Below are positions 1-6,541 of a stretch of DNA of 21,902 bases, piece after piece. The DNA is from a virus. Below the pieces are notes generated by a model. It was not told the DNA's origin and did no database searches. It saw only the letters and a program-made list of their open reading frames with translations. Location: the IMG/VR virus record IMGVR_UViG_3300030106_006793, positions 13,139-35,040 of that record, one strand, 5' to 3'. The position numbers and the translations under genes are program-made. How positions within the stretch are numbered: the first letter of the stretch is position 1; each line of letters opens with the position of its first letter.

Positions 1-55
1 TTAGTTAACGATCCATTTTAGTGACCTGGGTAAGTCCCTAAAAGGCCCCTCTACT

Positions 56-238
56 ATGAATAAAACCAGAATACAGTTCAAGCTATCTGAAATCGAAAAT
101 CAGATCCATTCACTATCTGAAAGACTCTACAATCCAACTATTTCTAACGGTGAGTTAAAAGAATTGACCCGTAAGAAGAAGAAGTTGATTAAGTCTAAGT
201 CTAAATTAATCAAAAGACTAGACGGCTGTACAGAATAA
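56..238 (+). CDS. Small basic coiled-coil protein, unknown function
   Basis: I do not recognise this 60-residue protein. Residues 7-24 and 31-55 have the charge and hydrophobic spacing of short amphipathic helices, so a helical hairpin or coiled coil is likely. The second half (residues 39-53) is very Lys-rich, which would allow contact with nucleic acid; that is inference. An AAAGG about 10 bases upstream could serve as ribosome site. Its TAA stop overlaps the ATG of the next gene by one base, so it opens a chain of four coupled small genes. It could be an accessory or host-takeover protein, but nothing in the sequence fixes the role. Confidence 0.6.
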   Translation: MNKTRIQFKLSEIENQIHSLSERLYNPTISNGELKELTRKKKKLIKSKSKLIKRLDGCTE

Positions 239-411
239 TGAAAAACTTTGAGTTTACAGAATACATCACTCTTGTGGTGACTTTTCTCTATGCGGGTGCG
301 GGTATCTCTTACCTACTCAAAAAAGAGTATGCTTGGGCCTTGGTGTGGTTTTCTTATGCTATGGCTAATGTTGGTCTCGTTATTCTTTCATTAACAAAGA
401 AGCAAATATGA
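238..411 (+). CDS. Small two-helix membrane protein, unknown
   Basis: This 57-residue reading frame starts at the ATG that overlaps the previous stop (TAATG) and ends in TGA overlapping the next ATG (ATGA). That junction geometry on both sides is the best evidence it is a real gene despite its size. Two hydrophobic stretches at about residues 10-27 and 32-53, separated by a short KKEYA loop, predict a membrane hairpin with both ends on the same side, followed by a short basic tail (KKQI). Small two-helix membrane proteins in phages include holins, antiholins and superinfection-exclusion factors. I cannot choose between these, and the better holin candidate here is at 4195-4410. Confidence 0.65.
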   Translation: MKNFEFTEYITLVVTFLYAGAGISYLLKKEYAWALVWFSYAMANVGLVILSLTKKQI

Positions 412-611
412 ATAAGAAACAGCAACAGAAAAAACAAAAAAAACAAAAAGAAAGAATGGAAGCATACAGACAGAAAAAGCACACACGAAGACTAAATAAT
501 GCCGCCGAAAAGAAGGCGGAAAATGAAACATGGAAGATGCAGAGACAAGTCGAGAAGATTCAAAACAAAGAAAACCAAATAATCAAATCTAGGACGCAAA
601 ACGATGACTAA
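408..611 (+). CDS. Highly charged Lys/Gln-rich helical protein, unknown
   Basis: A 67-residue protein dominated by Lys, Gln, Glu and Arg, with almost no hydrophobic residues until the middle. The composition predicts one long charged helix (about residues 5-60), possibly a coiled coil or an intrinsically disordered nucleic-acid-binding tail. It begins inside the stop of the two-helix membrane gene (ATGA overlap) and its own stop lies within the first codons of the next gene (8-base overlap), so it is probably made by translational coupling. Low-complexity composition makes homology hard to judge. Reality of the gene rests mainly on the overlaps at both ends. Confidence 0.55.
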   Translation: MNKKQQQKKQKKQKERMEAYRQKKHTRRLNNAAEKKAENETWKMQRQVEKIQNKENQIIKSRTQNDD

Positions 612-1014
612 CACGGGCACTTGGAATTCCGATCTTGCACTATTGTTCTTGTTTGCCTTTATGCTACCCATGTTTATTATGCTTTGGGGCAGACTAATTC
701 AGTCTATCATTTCTTTAGGGGGTAGTCATGTCTCTGCCGATGTAGTCGGAGTTACAGAAGAGCCCATCAGAGATATTCAGTTTGAGTTACATTCCAGTAA
801 ACCTAAAAAAGTCAAACAAAAGAAGAAGAAGAAGAAAAAGAAGAAAATGCCACCAGAGTGTGCTGATATGGAGTACTTTGCCGAAACTGTAGAAGCACTG
901 AGGGGTCTGGGTCTCAAAAAGACTGAGGCCAGTTCTCTTGTTCAGGATCTTTGCTCAAGGAAGAGATTTGCCTCAGCCGAAGATCTTATTAAAGAAGCGA
1001 TTTTGTGTATATAA
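604..1014 (+). CDS. Membrane-anchored protein with poly-Lys linker and RuvA C-terminal-like domain
   Basis: The 136 residues fall into three parts. Residues about 10-38 form a hydrophobic membrane segment. Residues 66-81 are an almost unbroken run of Lys. Residues about 92-134 read like the small three-helix C-terminal domain of RuvA (pattern EALRGLGL, KTEAS, AEDLIKEAI), a fold that in RuvA contacts the RuvB motor. RuvA's DNA-binding domains I and II are absent, so this is not a Holliday-junction RuvA. Tethering such a domain to the membrane through a basic linker is unusual. AGGA at 591-594 is a suitable ribosome site 9 bases upstream. The RuvA resemblance is by eye, since the three-helix fold is small and similar to UBA-type domains. 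Confidence 0.6.
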   Translation: MTNTGTWNSDLALLFLFAFMLPMFIMLWGRLIQSIISLGGSHVSADVVGVTEEPIRDIQFELHSSKPKKVKQKKKKKKKKKMPPECADMEYFAETVEALRGLGLKKTEASSLVQDLCSRKRFASAEDLIKEAILCI

Positions 1015-1030
1015 GGGAGGGAGGCCCTAT

Positions 1031-1696
1031 ATGCGTAATATTTTAGAACTGGACAATACTATCGTTGAGTCCATAGAGAACATCAAATACTCTACAGACA
1101 AAGATTTTGAATACTGGAAGAAAAATCCTTATCCAACTATCACCGGCTTAGATATTGATTGGAAAAATCTTATTGCAAATCCTCCACCTAATAGGAGCGA
1201 GCAAACTAAAGCCGAGTTGCATAAAGTACAGCTTATGTCTAGTAATTTAACAGCAGAGGAAGTTAAATTAGTCCACGAGGTTGATAAAGATCCGGGACTT
1301 CTCTTTGTTTCTACCTTACAAGAAAAAAATCTACCTTATCCAAAAGAAGAAATAGAAGCGTACTGGTCTGTCATATATCCTATCGTTATGAATCTTAAAT
1401 GGTTTTACAATAGACCTCGACCTTATCAACTTGGACCAAAATACGGGATGGAAATTAAGTACATTAGGACTGAGACACATCATACTCCAGCATATCCATC
1501 TGGACATACTTCATATGGCCATTTGGTTTGTTTAATACTTTCAGAGAAATATCCTAAATATGCTAAAGACTTTAAAACATTTTCAGATCAAACTGGGGAA
1601 GCTAGAGTATTACAAGGAGTTCATTATCCATCAGACAATGATGCCGCAGTTAAACTCACCAACAATATTTGGAGAGATCTAAAATACAAAACTTAA
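1031..1696 (+). CDS. PAP2-family acid phosphatase
   Basis: A 221-residue PAP2 (type 2 phosphatidic-acid phosphatase / haloperoxidase-type) enzyme. All three signature motifs are present: K123-x6-R130-P131, P156-S-G-H159, and R192-x5-H198-x3-D202. H198 would carry the phospho-enzyme intermediate and H159 act as acid/base. There is no signal peptide or clear membrane span, so it looks like a soluble enzyme, perhaps acting on nucleotides, lipid head groups or polyprenyl phosphates; the substrate cannot be read from sequence. The frame is open back to 938, but the strong GGAGGGAGG at 1015-1023, 7 bases before ATG 1031, sets the start. That site follows the stop of the upstream gene at once. Catalytic family is secure; role in infection is inference. 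Confidence 0.85.
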   Translation: MRNILELDNTIVESIENIKYSTDKDFEYWKKNPYPTITGLDIDWKNLIANPPPNRSEQTKAELHKVQLMSSNLTAEEVKLVHEVDKDPGLLFVSTLQEKNLPYPKEEIEAYWSVIYPIVMNLKWFYNRPRPYQLGPKYGMEIKYIRTETHHTPAYPSGHTSYGHLVCLILSEKYPKYAKDFKTFSDQTGEARVLQGVHYPSDNDAAVKLTNNIWRDLKYKT

Positions 1697-1708
1697 CAGG
1701 AGTTAATC

Positions 1709-2239
1709 ATGCCAATCCCATCCAAGAAAGATAACGAAAAGCCTAATGATTTCATGTCGAGATGCATGACAGACGATAAGCTTAAGCAAGAATTTCCAAG
1801 TAGCCAGCAGAGAACAGCGGTATGTCTATCCAAAGCTACTGAAAATCTTGACTATATGGAGGCGGCAGATTTTAATTACTATTACGATTCATACGGTTTC
1901 GAAGAAGAAATCAATGAAGATAATTTTGTGATTCCTACAGAAGAAGACTATGTTGATTGTGAGGGGGAAGAAGAATTAGAATGGGATTTTGCTGCTGAAA
2001 AACCGGGCTTATGGGAAAATATTCGTCGCAAGAAAGAGAGAGAAGGCAAAAACTACAAGCCTGCTCAACCCGGAGATCCTGATAGACCTACTCCAGAACA
2101 GATCAAAAAGGCTCAGTCTGACAAACCCGGCAAAGATGATCCACGTAGAACTCCCGCTCCCAAGAAGGATCAGAAAAAGGGTTCCAAAAAGAACAAACCC
2201 GATAGTGCTAAAAACCCTAGTGGCAAGATCACATTCTAA
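1709..2239 (+). CDS. Conserved phage protein, N-terminal part of a split gene
   Basis: A 176-residue protein of a type I recognise from large marine and environmental phages but cannot name. Residues 1-42 hold a short Cys-containing module (FMSRCM then a spaced AVC), 48-97 are strongly acidic with many Tyr, and 98-176 are basic and Pro/Lys-rich, including KPGLWENIRRKKERE at 98-112. AGGAG at 1698-1702 gives a good start. The frame ends in TAA at 2237-2239 and continues open in the same frame into the next gene, whose content normally follows the SGKITF segment in related proteins. It may therefore be one half of a formerly or functionally continuous protein. No enzymatic motif is visible. Confidence 0.75.
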   Translation: MPIPSKKDNEKPNDFMSRCMTDDKLKQEFPSSQQRTAVCLSKATENLDYMEAADFNYYYDSYGFEEEINEDNFVIPTEEDYVDCEGEEELEWDFAAEKPGLWENIRRKKEREGKNYKPAQPGDPDRPTPEQIKKAQSDKPGKDDPRRTPAPKKDQKKGSKKNKPDSAKNPSGKITF

Positions 2240-2260
2240 GGTTCTAAAGCCACATTGGGT

Positions 2261-2698
2261 ATGTTAAAGGCTGTATATCGTAGGGGTGCTGGTGCATACT
2301 CTACTAGTCATGCCCCGAAGATGAGTCGTCATGGATGGGCAATTGCTAGAGTAAATGCTTTTCTAACATTACTTAGAACTGGCAAACCTTCTAATTCTGC
2401 TTATACTCAAGATAATGATCTACTTCCGAAGGGACATCCTAAGAAAAGTAAAGCAAGTGAATACCAAGGTAGAAAAGTCAAGCTAAACAAACCTTTCAGA
2501 ACTCCAGATGGACCTAAAAAGTTTTCAGTCTATGTGAAGAACGAGAAAGGAAATGTTGTTAAGGTTAATTTTGGCGACCCCAATATGGAGATCAAGAGAG
2601 ATAATCCCGCAAGAAGAAAAAGCTTTAGGGCACGTCATAAGTGCGACACACCCGGTCCAAAATGGAAAGCACGGTACTGGTCTTGTAGAATGTGGTAA
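2261..2698 (+). CDS. Conserved phage protein, C-terminal part of a split gene
   Basis: Residues 1-55 carry a basic module with LKAVYRRGAGAYSTSH and ARVNAFLTLLRTGKP. The rest holds a second module built around KFSVYVKN, VKVNFGDPNMEIKRDN and a C-terminal CRMW with spaced Cys. Both modules occur in many environmental phages and giant-virus-like genomes, in virion-associated or unknown contexts. Start is uncertain: ATG 2261 or TTG 2255. Neither has a convincing ribosome site (AAGG lies at 2238-2241), and the frame is the same as the upstream gene with only one TAA between. Translation by readthrough or re-initiation is possible. Very basic throughout, which fits DNA or RNA contact. Confidence 0.75.
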   Translation: MLKAVYRRGAGAYSTSHAPKMSRHGWAIARVNAFLTLLRTGKPSNSAYTQDNDLLPKGHPKKSKASEYQGRKVKLNKPFRTPDGPKKFSVYVKNEKGNVVKVNFGDPNMEIKRDNPARRKSFRARHKCDTPGPKWKARYWSCRMW

Positions 2699-2719
2699 TT
2701 TTACTTAACAGGAAATTTT

Positions 2720-3787
2720 ATGATTAATTTGGTAGCTCCAATAAACACGCTAGGGTATGGTGTAGCATCATACAATATTCTGCAGGCACTATGGAAAGAC
2801 CATAAGGATGTGACACTATATCCTATCGGACAACCAGAATTTACCAATGATGTGGTATCAGGGGCTCTTAACAACCAAGAGACTCTCTCCGATTTACCAA
2901 TTGTAAAAATCTGGCATCAGAATGAGCTACACATATTGCCAGAAGACTTACAAGGTGCTAAACCTTTGATAGGATATCCTATTTTCGAATTGGATAAGTT
3001 TAGAGATGATGAAATTGCTAGCATAGAACAATGTGACAAGATTTTTGTATGTTCTCACTGGGCTAAGAATGTTATCATCAATAACACTAAATTTGAAGAT
3101 GCTGATGTCCATGTGGTTCCTCTTGGGGTGGACACAGAAATCTTTAAACCAAATGGGCTTAAGGGTAGACCACAGACCATCTTTTTCAACTGTGGTAAAT
3201 GGGAGAAAAGAAAAGGCCATGATGTTATCTTAGAATGTTTTAATGTGGCCTTTTCGCACAATGACGATGTAGAATTGTGGATGATGTGCGATAATCCTTT
3301 TATTGGTGAGGGAAATAGTCAATGGAGAAATTTGTATCAGACTTCGCCATTGGGTCATAAGATAAAGATTATTCCCCGACAGGCAACACATCAGGATGTG
3401 TATAATATTATGTCTCAGGTTGACTGTGGGGTGTTCCCAGCAAGAGCTGAAGGTTGGAACCTTGAATTGTTGGAAGTGATGGCATGTGGGAAGCATGTCA
3501 TTTCTACTGATTATTCAGCCCATACAGAATTTTGTAATGGAGGTAATTGTAGATTAGTCTCAATAGAGAATATGGAAACGGCATATGATGGCGTATTCTT
3601 CAATGGTCAGGTGGGAAAATGGGCAGAGATATCTGATAATCAAAAGGATCAAATCATTACCCATATGAGAGATATCCACACCGCCAAGAGGGATGGAGAG
3701 CTTGCTATTAATCAGGCAGGTATCGATACAGCAAATCAATTTTCGTGGGCAAATTCTGTTAAGGAGTTAATCAATGGGTTGGTTTAA
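2720..3787 (+). CDS. Glycosyltransferase, GT-B fold (GT4-like)
   Basis: A 355-residue retaining glycosyltransferase of the GT1/GT4 superfamily. The N-terminal domain has the Gly-rich nucleotide-sugar-fold opening LGYGVAS (residues 11-17). VVPLGVDTEIF lies at 132-142, the typical linker to the C-terminal domain. A basic GKWEKRKGHD at 159-168 corresponds to the phosphate-binding loop. The E-x7-E donor-site motif is E244...E252 within EGWNLELLE. No membrane span or signal is seen, so it acts in the cytoplasm. Targets could be modified phage DNA bases, virion proteins or host surface glycans; the sequence does not tell. AGGA at 2710-2713 supports the start, and its end overlaps the next gene by 14 bases. 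Confidence 0.88.
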   Translation: MINLVAPINTLGYGVASYNILQALWKDHKDVTLYPIGQPEFTNDVVSGALNNQETLSDLPIVKIWHQNELHILPEDLQGAKPLIGYPIFELDKFRDDEIASIEQCDKIFVCSHWAKNVIINNTKFEDADVHVVPLGVDTEIFKPNGLKGRPQTIFFNCGKWEKRKGHDVILECFNVAFSHNDDVELWMMCDNPFIGEGNSQWRNLYQTSPLGHKIKIIPRQATHQDVYNIMSQVDCGVFPARAEGWNLELLEVMACGKHVISTDYSAHTEFCNGGNCRLVSIENMETAYDGVFFNGQVGKWAEISDNQKDQIITHMRDIHTAKRDGELAINQAGIDTANQFSWANSVKELINGLV

Positions 3788-4202
3788 TTCGCTGATAATT
3801 TCATCCGTTGTAACTATTTCCACTATTGTTGGGCTCAATAGCCTCAGTCCTCGATCGGACGGCGAGCCTTACGACTATGAGCTACATGTTTTTGGTGCGG
3901 AATCGTGTCCGCCATGCAGAAGAATGGATCGTGAAGTATGGCAAAGTTTAAGCGATCCCTTAAAATATAAAGATGAACAACATAAAACTATGGAGCTTTT
4001 TCTTAAGCAACATAATATCGAATTTCACAAACATATGTGGAACAAAGGAACCGGTCCTTTCAAGAAGTATAAAATCAACAAAGTGCCTACAATTTTATTG
4101 ATACAAGGCGAAGAAGTTATACTATCTACAAGAGGATACAAAAGCAAGGAGCAGGTAAAGAAACTAATCCAGACTAAAATTAAGGGGCAAAACAATGAGT
4201 AA
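3774..4202 (+). CDS. Membrane-anchored thioredoxin-like protein
   Basis: A 142-residue thioredoxin-fold protein with an N-terminal hydrophobic anchor or signal sequence (about residues 5-24). The active site is C45-P-P-C48 in AESCPPCRRMD, and the cis-proline loop is KVPTILL with P105. The CPPC dipeptide differs from the CGPC of cytosolic thioredoxin. With the anchor, it points to thiol-disulfide exchange on the outer face of the cytoplasmic membrane rather than to serving as the reductant of the phage RNR encoded further on. An insert of about 30 residues (60-90) separates the active site from the cis-Pro strand. AAGGAG at 3761-3766 lies inside the glycosyltransferase gene, and its own end overlaps the next gene by 8 bases. 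Confidence 0.8.
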   Translation: MGWFNSLIISSVVTISTIVGLNSLSPRSDGEPYDYELHVFGAESCPPCRRMDREVWQSLSDPLKYKDEQHKTMELFLKQHNIEFHKHMWNKGTGPFKKYKINKVPTILLIQGEEVILSTRGYKSKEQVKKLIQTKIKGQNNE

Positions 4203-4410
4203 TGGTTCTCCGAAGTACAATTTAAACAGTGCTGATATCTATAATTTAGGTAAGAATGCCGTCTTGGTAGCTGTAGCTGCAGGACTGACCTACGTGGCTC
4301 AAAACCTTGGTAATCTTGAGCTTGGTGAGTTAGGAGTGCTTGTGGTTCCGGTTATTTCTACAGCGATTCAGTCGATGATTACATGGATTAGGGACAATTC
4401 TGAAAATTAA
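4195..4410 (+). CDS. Small two-helix membrane protein, holin candidate
   Basis: 71 residues with a polar N-terminus, hydrophobic segments at about residues 20-36 and 46-64, and a short charged tail (WIRDNSEN). Size, topology and composition fit a class II holin, and many environmental phages encode a protein of this build. No endolysin is encoded beside it, so lysis function is inference from topology only. AAGGGG at 4184-4187 with flanking A gives a good ribosome site. It is the last gene before the terminator-like hairpin at 4438-4477, so it closes the first transcription unit of the window. A structural or membrane-docking role is an alternative. Confidence 0.6.
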   Translation: MSNGSPKYNLNSADIYNLGKNAVLVAVAAGLTYVAQNLGNLELGELGVLVVPVISTAIQSMITWIRDNSEN

Positions 4411-4424
4411 ATGAAGAAATTGAT

Positions 4425-4453
4425 TTGACATATATGCGAGCACTTGCTATAAT
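4425..4453 (+). promoter_or_regulatory. Consensus sigma70 promoter
   Basis: TTGACA at 4425-4430 and TATAAT at 4448-4453 with exactly 17 bases between: both hexamers and the spacing match the bacterial housekeeping consensus perfectly. Transcription would start near 4460 and serve the gene group from 4498. The consensus implies use of the unmodified host polymerase, so these are probably early genes. The -10 box lies in the loop of the inverted repeat at 4438-4470. Confidence 0.8.
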
Positions 4454-4477
4454 ATAATATACAAGTGCTCTTTTTTT
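4438..4477 (+). terminator. Terminator-like hairpin enclosing a -10 box
   Basis: GAGCACTTG (4438-4446) and CAAGTGCTC (4462-4470) are a perfect 9-base inverted repeat around a 15-base AT-rich loop, followed at once by seven T (4471-4477). As RNA from upstream this is a rho-independent terminator for the operon ending at 4410. RNA started at the nested promoter begins in the loop and lacks the left arm, so it escapes. As DNA, the palindrome around the -10 could also be an operator. Confidence 0.7.
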
Positions 4478-4497
4478 AGAAACAGGAAGGAAGAAAC

Positions 4498-4722
4498 ATG
4501 AACTTACTTCAAGCGGCTGAAAGTATTATTAGATCCAGAATGGACGAATATGGTTTTATAATGAATTCGTGTTTGCATGATCAAAAAACAGAAAATTTGG
4601 ATAATTTTTTAAAAGCTTTAGATAGTTATCAGAGAGCTTTAGCGGAATATGAGATTGTTCAGGGTCTAAAAAATCAAGTGCCAAATACAGACCCTGAAGA
4701 AGTGCTCGGCGAGGATACCTAA
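4498..4722 (+). CDS. Small unknown protein, first gene after sigma70 promoter
   Basis: A 74-residue acidic, mainly helical protein that I do not recognise. It has no membrane segment and no motif, and the Leu/Ala/Tyr pattern from residue 33 to 60 suggests one amphipathic helix. The purine-rich AGGAAGGAAG (4484-4493) is a strong ribosome site. Lying directly behind a consensus host promoter, it is probably expressed early and well, the usual setting for small host-takeover proteins; that is inference from position alone. Its stop overlaps the next ATG (TAATG). Confidence 0.65.
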   Translation: MNLLQAAESIIRSRMDEYGFIMNSCLHDQKTENLDNFLKALDSYQRALAEYEIVQGLKNQVPNTDPEEVLGEDT

Positions 4723-5105
4723 TGAAGATAAAGGTATCATTACTCTTTACACAGTATAACAGTATGTTAAAAATGACAGACTATAATCATATTGCTATCT
4801 TTTTTAATGATGATTTGCAATTTCCGTCTTGTTATCTGGGTAATAAAGATCCATATGAGGCTTTAGAAAATATATATTTTGAAAATTTCAGAGTTGATAA
4901 ATCATGGTTCTTGCCAAAGGTTAGCGACTTTAGAAAAACAGACCAACTTGATTATGAAATTGTATATACCTCAAGTAGACCTCTCATACCAAATATGAAT
5001 AAAGCGGGTCACTTTTACACCATGCATGAGATTCAATCAAAGAACATAGAAATAGATCCATATTATGAACAACTCATTCGATCCAACAACTTCCTCATCA
5101 TCTAA
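4722..5105 (+). CDS. Unknown 127-residue protein
   Basis: I cannot assign this protein. It begins with a hydrophobic beta-like stretch and contains many aromatic residues, with NHIAIFFNDD at 22-31 and ending in a hydrophobic FLII. It has the alternating pattern of a small alpha/beta domain and no membrane span. I looked for a Nudix box and found none. It starts on the stop of the preceding gene (GAGGA at 4711-4715 as ribosome site), and its last 41 bases overlap the start of the next gene. Part of the presumed early unit behind the 4425 promoter. Confidence 0.6.
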   Translation: MKIKVSLLFTQYNSMLKMTDYNHIAIFFNDDLQFPSCYLGNKDPYEALENIYFENFRVDKSWFLPKVSDFRKTDQLDYEIVYTSSRPLIPNMNKAGHFYTMHEIQSKNIEIDPYYEQLIRSNNFLII

Positions 5106-5415
5106 TGACGATGATGACTTGCATGTTGCACAACTAACAATTTACGCAGACGCTGATGGCTTGATATATTTTGCCTGTGATTGGAAAAATGAGCCGCTTG
5201 CTATTGAAAGCATGGCAGATATCTTCTATAAGATAGATCAGCAGGATTTAATAACAGAAATCCTAACAGATCTAAAAGAGCAATGTGTATTAGAAGATAA
5301 GGAGGAGATATTCTACCAGATGTTTGATATGATAAAACTCAGGATTACAAACAGTAAAACTGGAGAAAAATCAGATAACGTGGCAGTGCCTCCTAGTAAA
5401 GTAACTAGAATTTAA
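5065..5415 (+). CDS. Unknown acidic protein
   Basis: A 116-residue acidic protein. A Ser/Asp-rich N-terminal run (residues 4-18) leads into a compact part with beta-like HVAQLTIYADADGLIYFACDW and helical segments at about 45-95. It is not recognised as a named family. The start is uncertain: ATG 5065 makes a long 41-base overlap with the upstream gene and lacks a clear ribosome site. A TTG just before HVAQ would trim the disordered Ser/Asp leader, but it also has no good site. The folded part is the more likely conserved region. Confidence 0.6.
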   Translation: MNNSFDPTTSSSSNDDDDLHVAQLTIYADADGLIYFACDWKNEPLAIESMADIFYKIDQQDLITEILTDLKEQCVLEDKEEIFYQMFDMIKLRITNSKTGEKSDNVAVPPSKVTRI

Positions 5416-5436
5416 CCCTTATTTGGAGAAGATAGC

Positions 5437-6075
5437 ATGGCTACTCGAAAAACTATTGCGTGGGAGAGCTGGAATGCTAAACTTGAAGATCTCCAAGTGA
5501 GTCAGATAGAGGAGGTGGGCGAACAGGAAATGTCCTATACGGAAATCGAAAATGCCGCCTCTGCAGATATTGTTTATCCAGATTTGTTCGGTGGTCAACC
5601 AAAGATCATCCATACTCCTTTAGGTCCATATCCAGAAGACTCACTACTAAAACCATCAAATAGGTGGGATTGTTGGATAGGTCACACAAATTTTGATATC
5701 ACTACAGACATGGCTGAGAAATTAGAAACTGAAGTGAGTGGTGTTGAAGCTCTCAAAGTGATTGGTCGTTACTCTTTTTTCATTGGTATTGCTAAATTAT
5801 TTGATATTACGGAGGTGCGTAAAGATGTAGAAACTCTATTATGTGACTACACAGAACAGGAAGTGTTGGAGTCTAAGGAAGTTCGTATTACCGTTGACTT
5901 AGTAAAGGAGCAACTTGAAAGTAAAAAATATTGGTCCTTGTTCGTGTCTCCTGCGGGAGAAGTTGAGTACGTCGTTTCTGACGAGATGGATAAAGGATAT
6001 TTAGATGGTCTAAATAGCTTGTTAGAAATGAAGTCTTTGATTGGTGGTATTATTTTAAGGGGAAATGATGGATAA
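5437..6075 (+). CDS. Conserved phage protein of unknown function next to sigma factor
   Basis: A 212-residue acidic protein. The central block RWDCWIGHTNFDIT (residues 76-89) through GRYSFFIGIAKLFD (about 110-123) reads like a conserved core that I associate with large environmental phages, without a known function. No catalytic motif or membrane span is apparent. GGAG at 5425-5428 supports the start. It overlaps the sigma factor by 8-11 bases, so the two are likely co-translated. A co-regulator of the phage sigma factor is one possibility suggested by position only; a structural or assembly role is equally open. Confidence 0.7.
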   Translation: MATRKTIAWESWNAKLEDLQVSQIEEVGEQEMSYTEIENAASADIVYPDLFGGQPKIIHTPLGPYPEDSLLKPSNRWDCWIGHTNFDITTDMAEKLETEVSGVEALKVIGRYSFFIGIAKLFDITEVRKDVETLLCDYTEQEVLESKEVRITVDLVKEQLESKKYWSLFVSPAGEVEYVVSDEMDKGYLDGLNSLLEMKSLIGGIILRGNDG

Positions 6076-6541
6076 ATCTTTTGAGGATCTTCTGAAGGAT
6101 CCAAACATTGTAAATATTATGAATAAAGTTTCACTCAGGTATAATCGCCATTTTCACGCCGACGATATTGAATCAGCTCAAATGTTGACATTGTGGAAAT
6201 GCGTGGAGAATTTTGACGAATCTAAGGGTGCTAAGTTCACGACTTATCTACATAATCAATTGAATTATGCCTTTAAGAGCGAACTAAAAAAACAGAGACC
6301 TGACCATCATTTGGGAGACATCCACCCAGATGTTAAGCAGAAAGAAGGATACTCCACAGAGGTGCATGATTTGGTATCAGGATTACCTAATCATATCTCT
6401 CGTATCTTAGAACAAAGGTTTTTGTATAACATGACGATGGTTGAGATTGGTAGAGCTAATGGCTATAGCCGAGAAACAGCCCGTCGTCGCTTGAGAAATG
6501 CTATTAAAATATGCAAAAAAAAGCATCATGACTTGATTTGA
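6068..6541 (+). CDS. Phage RNA polymerase sigma factor (sigma70-family, minimal)
   Basis: About 157 residues with the two parts of a minimal sigma factor. A region-2-like segment at about residues 33-76 has DDIESAQMLTLWKCV, then ENFDESKGAKFTTYLHNQL, the usual F-D-x(3)-G-x-x-F-x-T-Y-x-x-x-x-I/L pattern. A region-4-like helix-turn-helix at about 110-150 has ILEQRF, MTMVEIGRANGYSRETARRRLRNA. Regions 1, 3 and the long linkers of host sigma70 are missing, as in phage late factors such as T4 gp55, which probably makes it the late-gene specificity factor. ATG 6068 is preferred over the adjacent ATG 6065 because AAGGGG (6057-6062) is then at workable spacing. Confidence 0.85.
   Translation: MDKSFEDLLKDPNIVNIMNKVSLRYNRHFHADDIESAQMLTLWKCVENFDESKGAKFTTYLHNQLNYAFKSELKKQRPDHHLGDIHPDVKQKEGYSTEVHDLVSGLPNHISRILEQRFLYNMTMVEIGRANGYSRETARRRLRNAIKICKKKHHDLI

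Noticed and set aside
1-55. Possible tail of an upstream gene (frame 1 reads LVNDPF then TAG at 19-21)
   Set aside because: Only six codons are visible before the window edge, so the frame cannot be tested against anything. The rest of the segment shows only an AAAGG-like ribosome site.
814-847. Programmed ribosomal or polymerase slippage on the A/G-rich poly-Lys tract
   Set aside because: The run is broken by regular G residues (AAG codons), and no alternative-frame product with recognisable content follows. The normal frame leads straight into the RuvA-like domain.
1989-2267. 92-codon + strand frame inside the 1709-2239 gene
   Set aside because: It is an out-of-frame shadow of a Lys/Pro-rich region where stops are rare. 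It has no ribosome site and no independent protein pattern.
3397-3404. TGTGTATA copy as a promoter inside the GT4 gene (also 13165-13172)
   Set aside because: It is inside coding sequence with no downstream start nearby, so it is treated as a chance match in AT-rich DNA and lowers confidence in the motif.
4722-5105. Nudix hydrolase identity for the 127-residue protein
   Set aside because: The overall strand order was suggestive, but no Nudix box (GX5EX7REUXEEXGU) or remnant of it is present.
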